From: Chloroherpetonaceae bacterium | Lineage (GTDB): Bacteria > Bacteroidota > Chlorobiia > Chlorobiales > Thermochlorobacteraceae | DNA length: 32,334 bases | Assembly: GCA_025055975.1 (NCBI GenBank) | Contig: JANWWM010000044.1 | Coordinates: 1-32,334 of the forward strand | Direction: 5' to 3' | Shown: positions 1 to 8,491 of the stretch, piece after piece | How the letters are laid out: every line of letters begins with the position of its first letter | Position numbering within the stretch: position 1 is the stretch's first letter | Notes under the pieces: model-generated | Told to the model about the DNA's origin: nothing | The model's input: the letters and a program-made list of their open reading frames with translations, nothing else | The model's database searches: none | Made by a program: the position numbers and the translations under genes

Positions 1-1446
1 GCGCTCTCGCTCAAAAAGCGACGCGAGATTCTTGCCCGCAACATCTTTGGTTGCGACATTGATTATCAAGCCGTTGAAGTCACGCAACTCTCGCTTTATC
101 TCAAACTCTTGGAAAACGCTACGACAGGAGAAGCGCATCAACTCAGTCTGCTCAAAGAAGCCATTTTGCCCAACCTTTCGCGCAACATCGTTTGCGGCAA
201 TTCGCTCATTGAAACCGACATCTTGGAGGGCGCGCTTTTCGAGCCAGACGAGGAGCGCAAGCTCAACCCGATGAATTTTGAAGACGCTTTCCCCGACATT
301 ATGAAGCGCGGCGGCTTTGACGCCATCGTGGGCAATCCGCCATATGTGCGCGCCGCTCTGATTGAAGAGCCATCAAAACAATACTTGGCAAAGCGTTACG
401 AAACGGCAGTTGGTCAGTTCGATTTGTATTCGGTCTTCATTGAGCGCGCCTTGTCGCTTCTGAAACCACGCGGTTATTTGGGCTACATCGTGCCACGATT
501 TTTAATGTTCAACATTGATTCGGAAAAACTGCGCGAGAAATTGCTTGCGCTTCACATAGAAAAGATTGTGGATGCTGGAAAAGCGTTTGAGAATGTCAAT
601 ACGGAGTGCGTCATTCTAACGGTGAGAAAAGAATCTGTTGATGGTTACAAAGTGGGCATCTACGAGCGGCAAGGCGAAGATTTTGCGTTTATGCGTTCCG
701 CTTATCCAAAGTTTTTTAGGCAACTACCGAACAAAATTTTCAACATTTATCTCACGCCGCCTGCATTGGATTTGATGAAAAAGATGATGAGCGTTGGCGT
801 TGAGTTAGGAACGATTTGCGACATCAAGCGCGGAATGGAAATCGGAAAGACGGCAATCAAAGCGACAAAAAGCGGCATGCCTGTTCTCATCGGCGAAGAT
901 GTGAGTCAATATCGAATTGATTATCAGCAGACTTTTGCGCCCAAACGCCACAAGGAAGCGACGCGACTTGCTGAGATAATCCATCGCCCCAAAGCACTGG
1001 TTCGCCGCGTAGCGCCGACGCTTGTCGCCGCGCTGGATTTGGCGCGGTTTGCCTTCACCAAAAATCTCTACGCGATTACATCTGACCGCATTGATCTTAA
1101 ATACCTTGTTGCGTTGCTCAATTCTTCTGCGCTTCGCTTTTTCTTCAAGACGTATTTCACCACGAAGAAAGCGGACATTTTTCCTGAGATTCAGGCGTAT
1201 CAATTAGCGCAATTGCCTATCCGCCTGCTTGACCTTTCAAAGCCTGCGGAGAAGGCGATTCACGACCGCATCGTGAAGCTCGTCGATCAGATGATGGCGA
1301 CGATGGAAAAACTATCGCGCGCCCAAACGGAAAAAGAGAAACTGCGTCTGAACCGAATGGCAGAAGGACTCGATCGACAAATCGACAAAGCGGTCTATGA
1401 ACTCTACGGCTTGACCGAAGCGGAGATTGAGCTTGTTGAGGCATAA
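1..1446 (+). CDS. Type IIG restriction enzyme/adenine methyltransferase, C-terminal part (5' truncated by window)
   Basis: The frame is open from base 1, so the protein begins outside the window; 481 residues are visible. The fragment opens in a methyltransferase fold: NIFGCDID near residues 14-21 fits the acidic SAM-binding strand, and GNPPY (NPPY at 112-115) is the catalytic motif IV of N6-adenine methyltransferases. Downstream there is a region resembling the TaqI-like/Eco57I-type target-recognition domain, then a charged coiled C-terminus. Enzymes of this family join cleavage, methylation and sequence recognition in one long chain of about 1000 residues, so roughly the N-terminal half, including any nuclease domain, is not visible. 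An ordinary Eco57I-class methyltransferase without nuclease is possible. The visible part has no frameshift. Confidence 0.8.
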   Translation, partial: ALSLKKRREILARNIFGCDIDYQAVEVTQLSLYLKLLENATTGEAHQLSLLKEAILPNLSRNIVCGNSLIETDILEGALFEPDEERKLNPMNFEDAFPDIMKRGGFDAIVGNPPYVRAALIEEPSKQYLAKRYETAVGQFDLYSVFIERALSLLKPRGYLGYIVPRFLMFNIDSEKLREKLLALHIEKIVDAGKAFENVNTECVILTVRKESVDGYKVGIYERQGEDFAFMRSAYPKFFRQLPNKIFNIYLTPPALDLMKKMMSVGVELGTICDIKRGMEIGKTAIKATKSGMPVLIGEDVSQYRIDYQQTFAPKRHKEATRLAEIIHRPKALVRRVAPTLVAALDLARFAFTKNLYAITSDRIDLKYLVALLNSSALRFFFKTYFTTKKADIFPEIQAYQLAQLPIRLLDLSKPAEKAIHDRIVKLVDQMMATMEKLSRAQTEKEKLRLNRMAEGLDRQIDKAVYELYGLTEAEIELVEA

Positions 1447-1608
1447 CGCTCTTGCGGAGCGAGCGACGAAAACCGCTTCAATCGCTCGAAGCGACCCTCG
1501 CCCAAAACCCGTCCCGCCATTCATTTCAACCCACTTGACGCGCATCGCCTGTTTTGCCACGCTTTAAGCCCGACATGCCTTCGATTCGACTCGCTCTTCT
1601 CGAAGAAT

Positions 1609-1623
1609 CCTAAAATTTTTAGG
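1609..1623. promoter_or_regulatory. Perfect inverted repeat upstream of the ammonium transporter promoter
   Basis: CCTAAAA-T-TTTTAGG is a perfect 7+1+7 palindrome, centred about 36 bp upstream of the predicted -7 box of the ammonium channel gene. It lies just upstream of the -33 element, where an activator or repressor dimer could sit. It is too tight to fold as an RNA hairpin. An operator role is inference. Confidence 0.35.
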
Positions 1624-1628
1624 AAAAT

Positions 1629-1659
1629 TTTGAAAAATCCTTTTTTGCTTATACTTTTG
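1629..1659 (+). promoter_or_regulatory. Bacteroidota-type promoter of the ammonium transporter
   Basis: TTTG (1629-1632), a 19-bp spacer and TACTTTTG (1652-1659) match the Bacteroidota primary-sigma consensus TTTG-N19-TAnnTTTG. The region is distinctly AT-rich compared with its surroundings, and the start codon follows 57 nt after the -7 box. Confidence 0.6.
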
Positions 1660-1716
1660 CCGTCGTTTCTTAACAAAGAAACAGTTTTTTTCTCTCAAAC
1701 CTAAAACTTTTAAGCG

Positions 1717-3240
1717 ATGAAGAAAACCGTTTCGTTGTCGTTTGCGGCGCTTTTGTCCGCCTCGATCGCATATGCTCACGGCGCGCCCGACCAGCCGCCG
1801 AGCGCGGAGTCGCTGATGAAGGCGTATAGCGATTTGCGCGTCGGCTTGGACACGGTTTGGGTGTTGATTGCGGCGATGTTGGTGTTTTTTATGAACGCGG
1901 GGTTCGCGCTCGTCGAAAGCGGCTTGACGCGCGCCAAGAACACGGTGAACATTCTCGCCAAAAATTTCATCGTGTTTGCCGCCGCATCGATTTCGTTTTG
2001 GGTTCTGGGTTGGGGCTTGATGTTTGGCGATGGCAATGCGTGGGTCGGCTTGAAAGGGTTGTGGTTCGTGAGCGGCGCGGACAATTCGCCCGCGCTGGGC
2101 AGCGATTACGCTTCAGCCAATCCCTTCTCGACGACGGTTTATGAAGGCGTTTATTCCGCGTTGAATTGGTCGCCCGTTCCGCTTTGGGCGAAGTTTTTCT
2201 TCCAATTGGCGTTTGCGGCGACGGCGGCGACCATCGTGTCGGGCGCGGTTGCCGAGCGCATCAAGTTCGGCGCGTTTCTCGCGTTCAGTTTCATTCTCGT
2301 CGCCCTCGTCTATCCGATTTCGGGACACTGGGTTTGGGGCGGCGGCATACTCGGAATGACGCCCGAAGAAGGCGCGTTTTTCGGCAACTTCCGCGACTTT
2401 GCAGGTTCGACGGTCGTGCACTCGGTCGGCGGTTGGGCGGCTCTTGCGGGCATCATCGTTCTCGGACCGCGCATTGGCAAATACAAGGACGGCAAAGTGA
2501 ATCAGATTCCTGGGCACAATATGACCTCTGCCGCGCTTGGCGTGTTCATTCTTTGGCTCGGTTGGTTCGGCTTCAATCCGGGTTCGACGATGGCGGCGGG
2601 CAATGGTTCGGCGATCGCGCACATCGTCGTCAATACCAACATCGCCGCCGCAACGGGTTCGCTCAGCGCGCTGTTGGTCGCTTTCATCGTTACCAAGAAG
2701 TTTGAGTTCACGATGATTCTCAATGGTTGTTTGGCGGGACTCGTGGCGATTACCGCGCCGTGCGCGTTTGTCTCGATTGGTTCGGGCGCCATCATTGGCT
2801 TGGTGGCAGGCGCGCTTGTCGCAGTGGCGACCTTCGCAATGGACAGGTTCCGACTCGATGACCCCGTCGGCGCGGTTCCCGTGCACCTTGTCAATGGCAT
2901 TTGGGGCACGCTGGCGTTGGGCTTGTTTTATGACGCTGACATCGCCCAATCCGTCGCCGCGCTTCACACGGGGCTTTCGCCGATGGAGCAAACGCTCCAA
3001 CAACTCAAAGGCATTGCGCTCGTGGGCGTTTTTGCTTTCGCCGTCTCGTTTGCCATCTGGAGCCTGCTTAAACTCGTTATGGGCATTCGCGTCTCTGCCG
3101 ACGAAGAGCACGTCGGTCTCGACATTGGCGAACACGGCGACCTTGCTTACCCCGATTTCCAAATCGAGTATCACAAACTCGTTGGAAACAAAATCGTCGA
3201 GGACAAAATCAGCGCAAACGGCGAGAGCGTCAATGCGTAG
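1717..3240 (+). CDS. amtB: Ammonium transporter (Amt/MEP/Rh family)
   Basis: 507-residue ammonium channel of the inner membrane. A cleavable signal peptide (residues 1-20, ending AYA) precedes about 11 hydrophobic helices, as in bacterial Amt proteins. The two pore histidines are visible: His235 in the family signature DFAGSTVVHSVGG and His390 in VGAVPVHLVNGIWG. The cytoplasmic tail ends with a GLDIGEHG-type sequence, the segment that couples gating between subunits and in other bacteria contacts GlnK. No glnK (PII) gene is adjacent, although amtB and glnK are often linked. The gene stands alone with its own promoter. Start chosen at ATG 1717 because it gives a complete signal peptide. Confidence 0.95.
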   Translation: MKKTVSLSFAALLSASIAYAHGAPDQPPSAESLMKAYSDLRVGLDTVWVLIAAMLVFFMNAGFALVESGLTRAKNTVNILAKNFIVFAAASISFWVLGWGLMFGDGNAWVGLKGLWFVSGADNSPALGSDYASANPFSTTVYEGVYSALNWSPVPLWAKFFFQLAFAATAATIVSGAVAERIKFGAFLAFSFILVALVYPISGHWVWGGGILGMTPEEGAFFGNFRDFAGSTVVHSVGGWAALAGIIVLGPRIGKYKDGKVNQIPGHNMTSAALGVFILWLGWFGFNPGSTMAAGNGSAIAHIVVNTNIAAATGSLSALLVAFIVTKKFEFTMILNGCLAGLVAITAPCAFVSIGSGAIIGLVAGALVAVATFAMDRFRLDDPVGAVPVHLVNGIWGTLALGLFYDADIAQSVAALHTGLSPMEQTLQQLKGIALVGVFAFAVSFAIWSLLKLVMGIRVSADEEHVGLDIGEHGDLAYPDFQIEYHKLVGNKIVEDKISANGESVNA

Positions 3241-3326
3241 CCTTTTGCTCTGAACGACCGCGTTTGTTTCAAACAAGCGAAGCGCGCAACCCGAACTCGC
3301 CTCTGATTCCGACGCAGTCAGCATCG

Positions 3327-3354
3327 TCCCCTCTCCTTTGATGAGGAGAGGGGA
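3327..3354. repeat. Perfect 11-bp hairpin repeat after amtB
   Basis: TCCCCTCTCCT, a 6-base loop and AGGAGAGGGGA form a perfect 11-bp stem in the 300-bp gap between amtB and prfA. It lacks a T tract on either side, so it is not a standard terminator, though it could stabilise the amtB 3' end. Similar CCCCTCTCC hairpins occur as dispersed intergenic repeats in many bacteria (general knowledge). Confidence 0.5.
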
Positions 3355-3367
3355 ACGGGGGCAAGGC

Positions 3368-3390
3368 GATTCGCTTGCGCTCGGAATGAC
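3368..3390 (-). repeat. Copy of the dispersed ATTCCGAGCG repeat
   Basis: Read on the minus strand this begins GTCATTCCGAGCG and continues CAAGCGAATC. It is a member of the family also seen at 13828-13854, 14536-14562 and 31647-31793. It lies in the amtB-prfA gap, directly after the CCCCTCTCC hairpin. The rest of that gap (3391-3500) shows no gene. Confidence 0.6.
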
Positions 3391-3506
3391 AAGCCAAATT
3401 TCGTGGCAGAGGTTTCTTCGGCAAGGTTGAAATCAAAGCCTTTTCCCCTTGCGTTCCTCTCCGTTCCAAACGATTGAGGACTCGACCGCGTCAACTTCAA
3501 TCGCCG

Positions 3507-3514
3507 TATATTTG
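3507..3514 (+). promoter_or_regulatory. -7 box of the prfA promoter (TATATTTG)
   Basis: TATATTTG matches TAnnTTTG and lies 27 nt before the prfA ATG. The identical octamer lies at the same distance before the scpB start. No clear TTTG was found 19 bp upstream. Confidence 0.5.
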
Positions 3515-3540
3515 CCGCTCTCGAAAATCTGAACTTGACC

Positions 3541-4623
3541 ATGTTCGACAAACTCGACTCGATCGCGGCGAAATACGCGGAAATTGAACGCCAACTCTCC
3601 GACCCCGACATCATCGCCAATCAAGAGAAATTTCGCGCGCTCAACAAGGAATACAGGCAACTTGGTCCAATCGTCAAGAAGTATCAAGAATACAAGCGCG
3701 CCAAAGACGATCTCGCGCACAGCCGCGACATTCTCGCCAACGAGCGCGACGCGGAACTCAAAGCGCTCGCGCAAGCCGAGTTCGATGAGTTGTCCAAGCG
3801 CGTCCCGAAGTTGGAAGAGGAGTTGAAAGTTTTGTTGCTTCCGAAAGACGAAGCCGATTCGCGCAACGTCATCGTGGAAATTCGCGCGGGAACGGGCGGC
3901 GACGAAGCGTCGCTCTTCGCGCTCGATTTGTTCCGAATGTATCAACGCTACGCCGAGCGCAAAGGCTGGAAGTGCTCCGTTTTGGACTACGCGGACGCGG
4001 GCGGAATCGGCGGTTACAAGGAAATTGCGTTTGAACTCAGCGGCGAAGACGTTTATGGCGCGATGAAATACGAAAGCGGCGTGCATCGCGTTCAGCGCGT
4101 CCCCGAAACCGAAACCCAAGGACGCATTCACACTTCTGCGGCGACCGTCGCCGTCTTGCCCGAAGCCGAAGAGATTGATGTCGAAATTCGCCGAGAAGAT
4201 TTGCACATCGATACCTATCGCAGCGGCGGCAGAGGCGGTCAGAACGTCAACAAAGTCGAGACCGCCGTGCGCATCACGCACATTCCGACGGGCGTGGTCG
4301 TGGCTTGTCAAGAAGAGCGGTCTCAACTCCAAAACCGCGAGCGCGCGATGAAAATGCTTCGCGCCAAACTCTACGATATGAAGCGCGAGCGCCTCGAAAA
4401 AGAACGCGCCGATATGCGTCGCTCGATGGTCTCGACGGGCGACCGCAGCGCGAAAATTCGCACCTACAACTTTCCGCAATCGCGCGTTACCGACCATCGC
4501 ATCAACTTCACCACGCACAACCTCGCGCAAGTCTTGGACGGCGATTTGGACGAACTCATCGAAGCCCTGCGGCTGCACGACCAAACCGAACGCCTCAAAG
4601 CGCAAGCCGAACAAACCATCTGA
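3541..4623 (+). CDS. prfA: Peptide chain release factor 1
   Basis: 360 residues, the usual RF1 length. It recognises UAA and UAG stop codons and releases the finished peptide from the ribosome. The GGQ motif that enters the peptidyl-transferase centre is at residues 232-234 ([13 protein letters not shown]). The stop-codon tripeptide PxT, which marks RF1 rather than RF2 (SPF), is present as P188-E189-T190 in [15 protein letters not shown]. The ATG at 3541 was chosen over an in-frame TTG six bases upstream because it sits 27 nt from the -7 box and gives the standard N-terminus. Proline dehydrogenase follows after 96 bp, with no terminator in between. Confidence 0.97.
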   Translation: MFDKLDSIAAKYAEIERQLSDPDIIANQEKFRALNKEYRQLGPIVKKYQEYKRAKDDLAHSRDILANERDAELKALAQAEFDELSKRVPKLEEELKVLLLPKDEADSRNVIVEIRAGTGGDEASLFALDLFRMYQRYAERKGWKCSVLDYADAGGIGGYKEIAFELSGEDVYGAMKYESGVHRVQRVPETETQGRIHTSAATVAVLPEAEEIDVEIRREDLHIDTYRSGGRGGQNVNKVETAVRITHIPTGVVVACQEERSQLQNRERAMKMLRAKLYDMKRERLEKERADMRRSMVSTGDRSAKIRTYNFPQSRVTDHRINFTTHNLAQVLDGDLDELIEALRLHDQTERLKAQAEQTI

Positions 4624-4719
4624 CGCGCTGAACGTCTCTTTCGCTCAAAGGGTTTTGCGCGACGGCGAACTTTGATATTTTCCGCCAAACCGTCTTTTTC
4701 GCTTCAACCATTGCGAACT

Positions 4720-5928
4720 ATGAACGAAACGCTTGCGCCCATTGCGACTCTTCCGACGCTCGATTTCAACGATGTCGCCGTCGCCTTCGAGAGCAAATCC
4801 GACAAGCAACTTGCCGAGCGCTACCTGCTCTTCCGAGCGATGAACAACCCGACGCTCACCAAACTTGGCACGTCGCTCTTGGCGTGGGCGATTCGTCGGA
4901 GATTGCCCATCAAGGGTCTCGTCAAAGCCACGATTTTCAAGCAGTTCTGCGGCGGCGAAACGATTGAGGAATGTTTGCCCGTCGTCGCCGAACTTGGCAA
5001 AGCGAACGTCAAATCGATTCTCGACTACTCCGTCGAGGGCGAGGGAAACGAAGCCAGCTTCGACTCGGTCGTCGAGAAAACTCTTCAAGCGATCGAGCTT
5101 TCAAAGCGAGAGAAATTGATTTCGTTTGCCGTCTTCAAAATGACGGGCATTGCGCGGTTTGGCTTGCTTGAAAAAGTCAGCGCGGCGCAAACGCTTTCGT
5201 CGGGAGAAGTCGCCGAGTGGGCGCGAGTCAAAGCGCGGTTGCGCAAAATTTGCGACGCCGCCCTCGAAGCCGACCTGCCCGTGATGATTGACGCGGAAGA
5301 ATCGTGGATTCAAGCCGCGATTGATTCGCTCGCCGACGAAATGATGGAGCGCTACAACAAGCATAAGCCGCTCGTCTACAACACCATTCAACTCTATCGC
5401 AAAGATCGGCTCGCGTTCTTGAAAGCCTCGTTTGCGAAAGCCGAAAAAGGCGGTTACTACTTGGGCGCGAAACTCGTGCGCGGCGCGTATATGGAAAAAG
5501 AACGCGAGCGCGCCGCTATGATGGGCTACCCCTCTCCGATTCACGACGCGAAGGAAGCGACCGACCGCGATTTCAATCTTGCGATCGAGTTCTGCGTCGA
5601 GCGCATCGATAGAATTGGCATTTGCGCGGGCACGCACAACGAAGAAAGCAGTCTGAAATTGGCGCGTCTTGTCGCCGAAAAAGGCTTGCCGTTGAATCAT
5701 CCGCGCGTGCACTTCTCGCAACTCTACGGAATGGGCGACCACATCAGCTACAACCTCGCCAAAGCGGGCTTCAACGTCGCAAAGTATGTGCCCTATGGCG
5801 AGGTCAAGTTCGTTCTGCCGTATCTCATTCGCAGAGCGCAGGAAAACACCGCCGTCGCGGGCTACGCCAGCCGCGAACTTCGCTTGCTCATCGCGGAACG
5901 ACAACGACGCAAGGCGACAAAACGCTGA
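4720..5928 (+). CDS. Proline dehydrogenase (FAD-dependent)
   Basis: 402 residues, a stand-alone proline dehydrogenase of the Bacteroidota type rather than the bifunctional PutA. It oxidises proline to pyrroline-5-carboxylate and passes electrons through FAD to the quinone pool. Visible family motifs are LVRGAYMEKERERA (about 252-265), MIDAEES in the barrel, THNEES (305-310) and, near the C-terminus, the substrate-binding segment PYLIRRAQENT. Start chosen at ATG 4720 (MNETLAP); a longer frame upstream has no conserved sequence. No P5C dehydrogenase gene is nearby. Its product can feed glutamate, linking it functionally with the glutamate dehydrogenase at 16593-17888. Confidence 0.92.
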   Translation: MNETLAPIATLPTLDFNDVAVAFESKSDKQLAERYLLFRAMNNPTLTKLGTSLLAWAIRRRLPIKGLVKATIFKQFCGGETIEECLPVVAELGKANVKSILDYSVEGEGNEASFDSVVEKTLQAIELSKREKLISFAVFKMTGIARFGLLEKVSAAQTLSSGEVAEWARVKARLRKICDAALEADLPVMIDAEESWIQAAIDSLADEMMERYNKHKPLVYNTIQLYRKDRLAFLKASFAKAEKGGYYLGAKLVRGAYMEKERERAAMMGYPSPIHDAKEATDRDFNLAIEFCVERIDRIGICAGTHNEESSLKLARLVAEKGLPLNHPRVHFSQLYGMGDHISYNLAKAGFNVAKYVPYGEVKFVLPYLIRRAQENTAVAGYASRELRLLIAERQRRKATKR

Positions 5929-5934
5929 CGAACC

Positions 5935-6768
5935 ATGGCAAGGCAAGACGCGCTCGAACTCAACTCGCTCGCAAAGCATTGGCAAAGCGCCGCCGACGCA
6001 TTTGAGAAAAACTTGCTTGCGATCGCGCGTCGCGCAAATCACGAGGCGATTCACGACGCGCGCCTCGCCATGAAGAAATTGCGCAGTTACGCGACGCTCT
6101 ACGACGACGCGACGGGTTCCGCGATCCGCAAAACGGTGGAAAAATTCGCCCTGCTCTACCGCGCCGCAGGCGCTTGCCGCGACCAATACAACGCGCTCCG
6201 ACTCGCGCGAAAGTTCGCCCAAAAACTCGAATGCGAGTTCCCGCTTTTCGATGCGCGCTTGCGCTTTGCGATGCAATCCGACCTTCGCTACTTGCGATAC
6301 GCGCTTTCCGCTTGCCCCGTCTCGACGGAAGATTGGCGCGCCTTGAAGCAAGCGATGCCCGCGACAAAAGTTTCTTCGGCTCGATTGAAACCCATTCGAC
6401 GCGTCATTGAGGAGCGTTGGGAGAGCGTGGAAGCGTCGGATCCGCCAGACGACGCCGAAACCTTGCACGATCTGCGCAAAGCGTTGAAGTGGATTCTCTA
6501 CTGCGCGCAAGCCTTGCCTGAACGCGATGGATCTTGGCAGAAACTTTTGAAAGACATCGACGAGCTTTGCTCGCTTCTTGGCAAGTGGCAAGATTTGCAT
6601 CAATTCGAGCGCCGCGCCAAAACTTTCAAGGAAAGCCTGCTGCGCAAAAGCGTCGGCGAATACGCGCTCTTGAAGCGTCTCGTCAAAGTCGTCAAGGCGG
6701 AAAAGGCGGCGAATCATCGCGCCATCGCTCGCAAATTCGCCTCGTTGCGCAAAGCGCGCGCGGCGTAA
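5935..6768 (+). CDS. CHAD domain protein
   Basis: 277 residues, helical and strongly basic. The paired conserved histidines that name the CHAD fold are visible: HEAIHDARLAMKKLR (His36, His40) and, in the second half, HDLRKALKW (His178). CHAD domains are known to bind inorganic polyphosphate and often accompany CYTH domains or polyphosphate granules; no CYTH domain is present here. The gene starts 6 nt after proline dehydrogenase and is probably cotranscribed with it. Its TAA stop (6766-6768) directly abuts the stop of the convergent carboxyltransferase gene. Confidence 0.85.
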   Translation: MARQDALELNSLAKHWQSAADAFEKNLLAIARRANHEAIHDARLAMKKLRSYATLYDDATGSAIRKTVEKFALLYRAAGACRDQYNALRLARKFAQKLECEFPLFDARLRFAMQSDLRYLRYALSACPVSTEDWRALKQAMPATKVSSARLKPIRRVIEERWESVEASDPPDDAETLHDLRKALKWILYCAQALPERDGSWQKLLKDIDELCSLLGKWQDLHQFERRAKTFKESLLRKSVGEYALLKRLVKVVKAEKAANHRAIARKFASLRKARAA

Positions 6769-8427
6769 TCAGGTTTGAATCACGCCCACGTTGAACTTCG
6801 GAATGTCGGGATTCTCGTTGGCAAGCTCAATGCAGTAGGAAACGATTTTGCGCGTCTCGACGGGATTGATGATGCCATCGATCCAAAGCCGCGCCGCCGC
6901 GTAAAGCGGGTTCATCTGTTTTTCGTATCGCTCCGAGATTTCTTTCAGGAAGGCTTGCTTTTCTTCTTCGCTGATTTGCTTGCCGCCCTTTTCGACCTGC
7001 GAGAGTTTGATGCCGAGCAACGTTTCGGAGGCTTGCTTGCCGCCCATCACCGCGATTTGCGCGTGCGGATAGGCGAAGATGAATCGCGGGTCGTAAGCCT
7101 TGCCGCACATCGCGTAGTTGCCCGCGCCAAAACTATTGCCCACGATGATGGTGATTTTCGGCACGACGGAGTTCGCCACGGCGTTGACCATCTTCGCCCC
7201 GTCTTTGATGATGCCGCCGTGCTCGGCGCGACTGCCGACCATAAAGCCCGTCACGTCTTGCAAAAAGAGAAGCGGAATTTTCTTTTGATTGCACGTCATA
7301 ATGAAGCGAGCGGCTTTGTCGGCGCTGTCGGAGTAAATCACGCCGCCCACTTGCAATTCGCCTTTGGCGTTTTTGACGACGAGGCGCTGATTCGCCACGA
7401 CGCCCACCGCCCAGCCATCGATGCGCGCGTAGGCGCAGAGAATCGTTTTGCCGTAGTTGGCTTTGTATTCCACGATGGAGCCTTCGTCGCACACGCAATC
7501 CAAAAGGTCCCGCGCGTCATAGGGCTTGGAAAGGTCGAGTTGAAGCAAGCCCAAAATTTCGGATTCGTTTCGCTTGGGCGGTTTTGGTTCGATGCGATCG
7601 AAACCCGCTTTCGCCGTCGCGCCGAAGGCGGAGACGATTTGACGAATGCGCGCGAGGCACTCGTCGTCGTTTTTCATCTTGTGGTCGATGATGCCCGAAA
7701 TTTCGGTTTGCGTGGTCGCGCCGCCGAGCGTTTCGTTGTCGATCACTTCGCCGATGGCGGCTTTGACGAGATGCGACGCGGCAAGAAAGATGCTTCCCGT
7801 GCCTTCGACGATGAGACTCTCGTCGCACATAATCGGCAGATACGCGCCGCCCGCGACGCATGCGCCCATCACGGCGGCAATCTGCGGAATGCCCATCGCG
7901 CTCATCTTGGCGTTGTTGCGAAACTGCCTGCCGAAGTGCTCTTTGTCGGGGAAAATTTCGTCTTGCAATGGCAGATACACGCCCGCCGAGTCGACGAGGT
8001 AAATGACGGGCAATCGATTTTCCATTGCGATTTCTTGGGCGCGCAAGTTTTTCTTCGCCGTCATCGGAAACCACGCGCCCGCCTTGACGGTCGCGTCGTT
8101 GGCGACGATGACGCAATTCCGCCCGTGAATTTTGCCGATGCCAACGACCACGCCCGCCGAGGGACAGCCGCCCTCGCTCTCATACATTCCGTAAGCCGCA
8201 AGTTCCCCGATTTCCAAAAACGGCGAGCCTTCGTCGAGCAACTTGGCGATGCGCTCGCGCGCCGTGAGTTTGCCTTTGGCTTTGTGCTTTTCAATGGCTT
8301 TCGCGCCGCCGCCCAACTTGACTTGCTCGGAGATGCATTGCAGTTTTCTCAAAAGCGTCTTGTAAGCGTCTTCGCGGGCGTAAAATTCGGGGGAATGCTC
8401 CAAAACGAGAGTGGTTTCGGTCGCCAT
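6769..8427 (-). CDS. Acyl-CoA carboxylase carboxyltransferase (beta) subunit, methylcrotonyl-CoA carboxylase-like
   Basis: 552 residues, a biotin-dependent carboxyltransferase with two crotonase-like halves. It moves the carboxyl group from carboxybiotin to an acyl-CoA. The segments SAGVYLPLQDEIFPD and GACVAGGAYLPIM (N half) and GNSFGAGNYAMCGKAYDP (C half) resemble methylcrotonyl-CoA carboxylase beta subunits more than propionyl-CoA or acetyl-CoA carboxylases. That points to leucine or related branched-acyl degradation, but the substrate is not certain. The biotin-carrying alpha subunit is not in the window. ATG 8427 (MATETTLV) was chosen; a longer frame upstream would run into the divergent lptC gene. 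A 20-bp element upstream is shared with etfB. Confidence 0.9.
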   Translation of the reverse strand: MATETTLVLEHSPEFYAREDAYKTLLRKLQCISEQVKLGGGAKAIEKHKAKGKLTARERIAKLLDEGSPFLEIGELAAYGMYESEGGCPSAGVVVGIGKIHGRNCVIVANDATVKAGAWFPMTAKKNLRAQEIAMENRLPVIYLVDSAGVYLPLQDEIFPDKEHFGRQFRNNAKMSAMGIPQIAAVMGACVAGGAYLPIMCDESLIVEGTGSIFLAASHLVKAAIGEVIDNETLGGATTQTEISGIIDHKMKNDDECLARIRQIVSAFGATAKAGFDRIEPKPPKRNESEILGLLQLDLSKPYDARDLLDCVCDEGSIVEYKANYGKTILCAYARIDGWAVGVVANQRLVVKNAKGELQVGGVIYSDSADKAARFIMTCNQKKIPLLFLQDVTGFMVGSRAEHGGIIKDGAKMVNAVANSVVPKITIIVGNSFGAGNYAMCGKAYDPRFIFAYPHAQIAVMGGKQASETLLGIKLSQVEKGGKQISEEEKQAFLKEISERYEKQMNPLYAAARLWIDGIINPVETRKIVSYCIELANENPDIPKFNVGVIQT

Positions 8428-8468
8428 CGTCAAATTGGAAATGGTTTTTCTGATAACTTGCGAAGGAG

Positions 8469-8488
8469 AAAATAACAACTCTCGCGTC
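8469..8488 (-). promoter_or_regulatory. Bipartite element shared with the etfB upstream region (copy 1)
   Basis: The + strand reads AAAATAACAAC-N4-GCGTC, and the same arrangement occurs at 13498-13517. It starts 42 bp upstream of the carboxyltransferase start and lies in the 64-bp divergent gap shared with lptC. It could be a core promoter or an operator. Confidence 0.35.
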
Positions 8489-8491
8489 AAG

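Noticed and set aside
3327-3354. amtB terminator
   Set aside because: The stem is perfect but no T tract follows on either strand, and the sequence is of a dispersed-repeat type, so it is listed as a repeat.
4865-4878. TTGGCACG hits resembling a sigma-54 -24 box (also near 21175, 22769 and 22808)
   Set aside because: All are inside conserved coding sequence and lack TTGC at the -12 position.
6775-8475. Long open frame (566 codons) antisense to the carboxyltransferase gene
   Set aside because: It mirrors a well-supported conserved gene; its composition (rich in R, F, A, H, D) is what antisense reading of this codon usage gives. Similar antisense frames at 2113-3324, 3433-4614, 5101-6717, 25231-26568 and 29633-31339 were rejected for the same reason.
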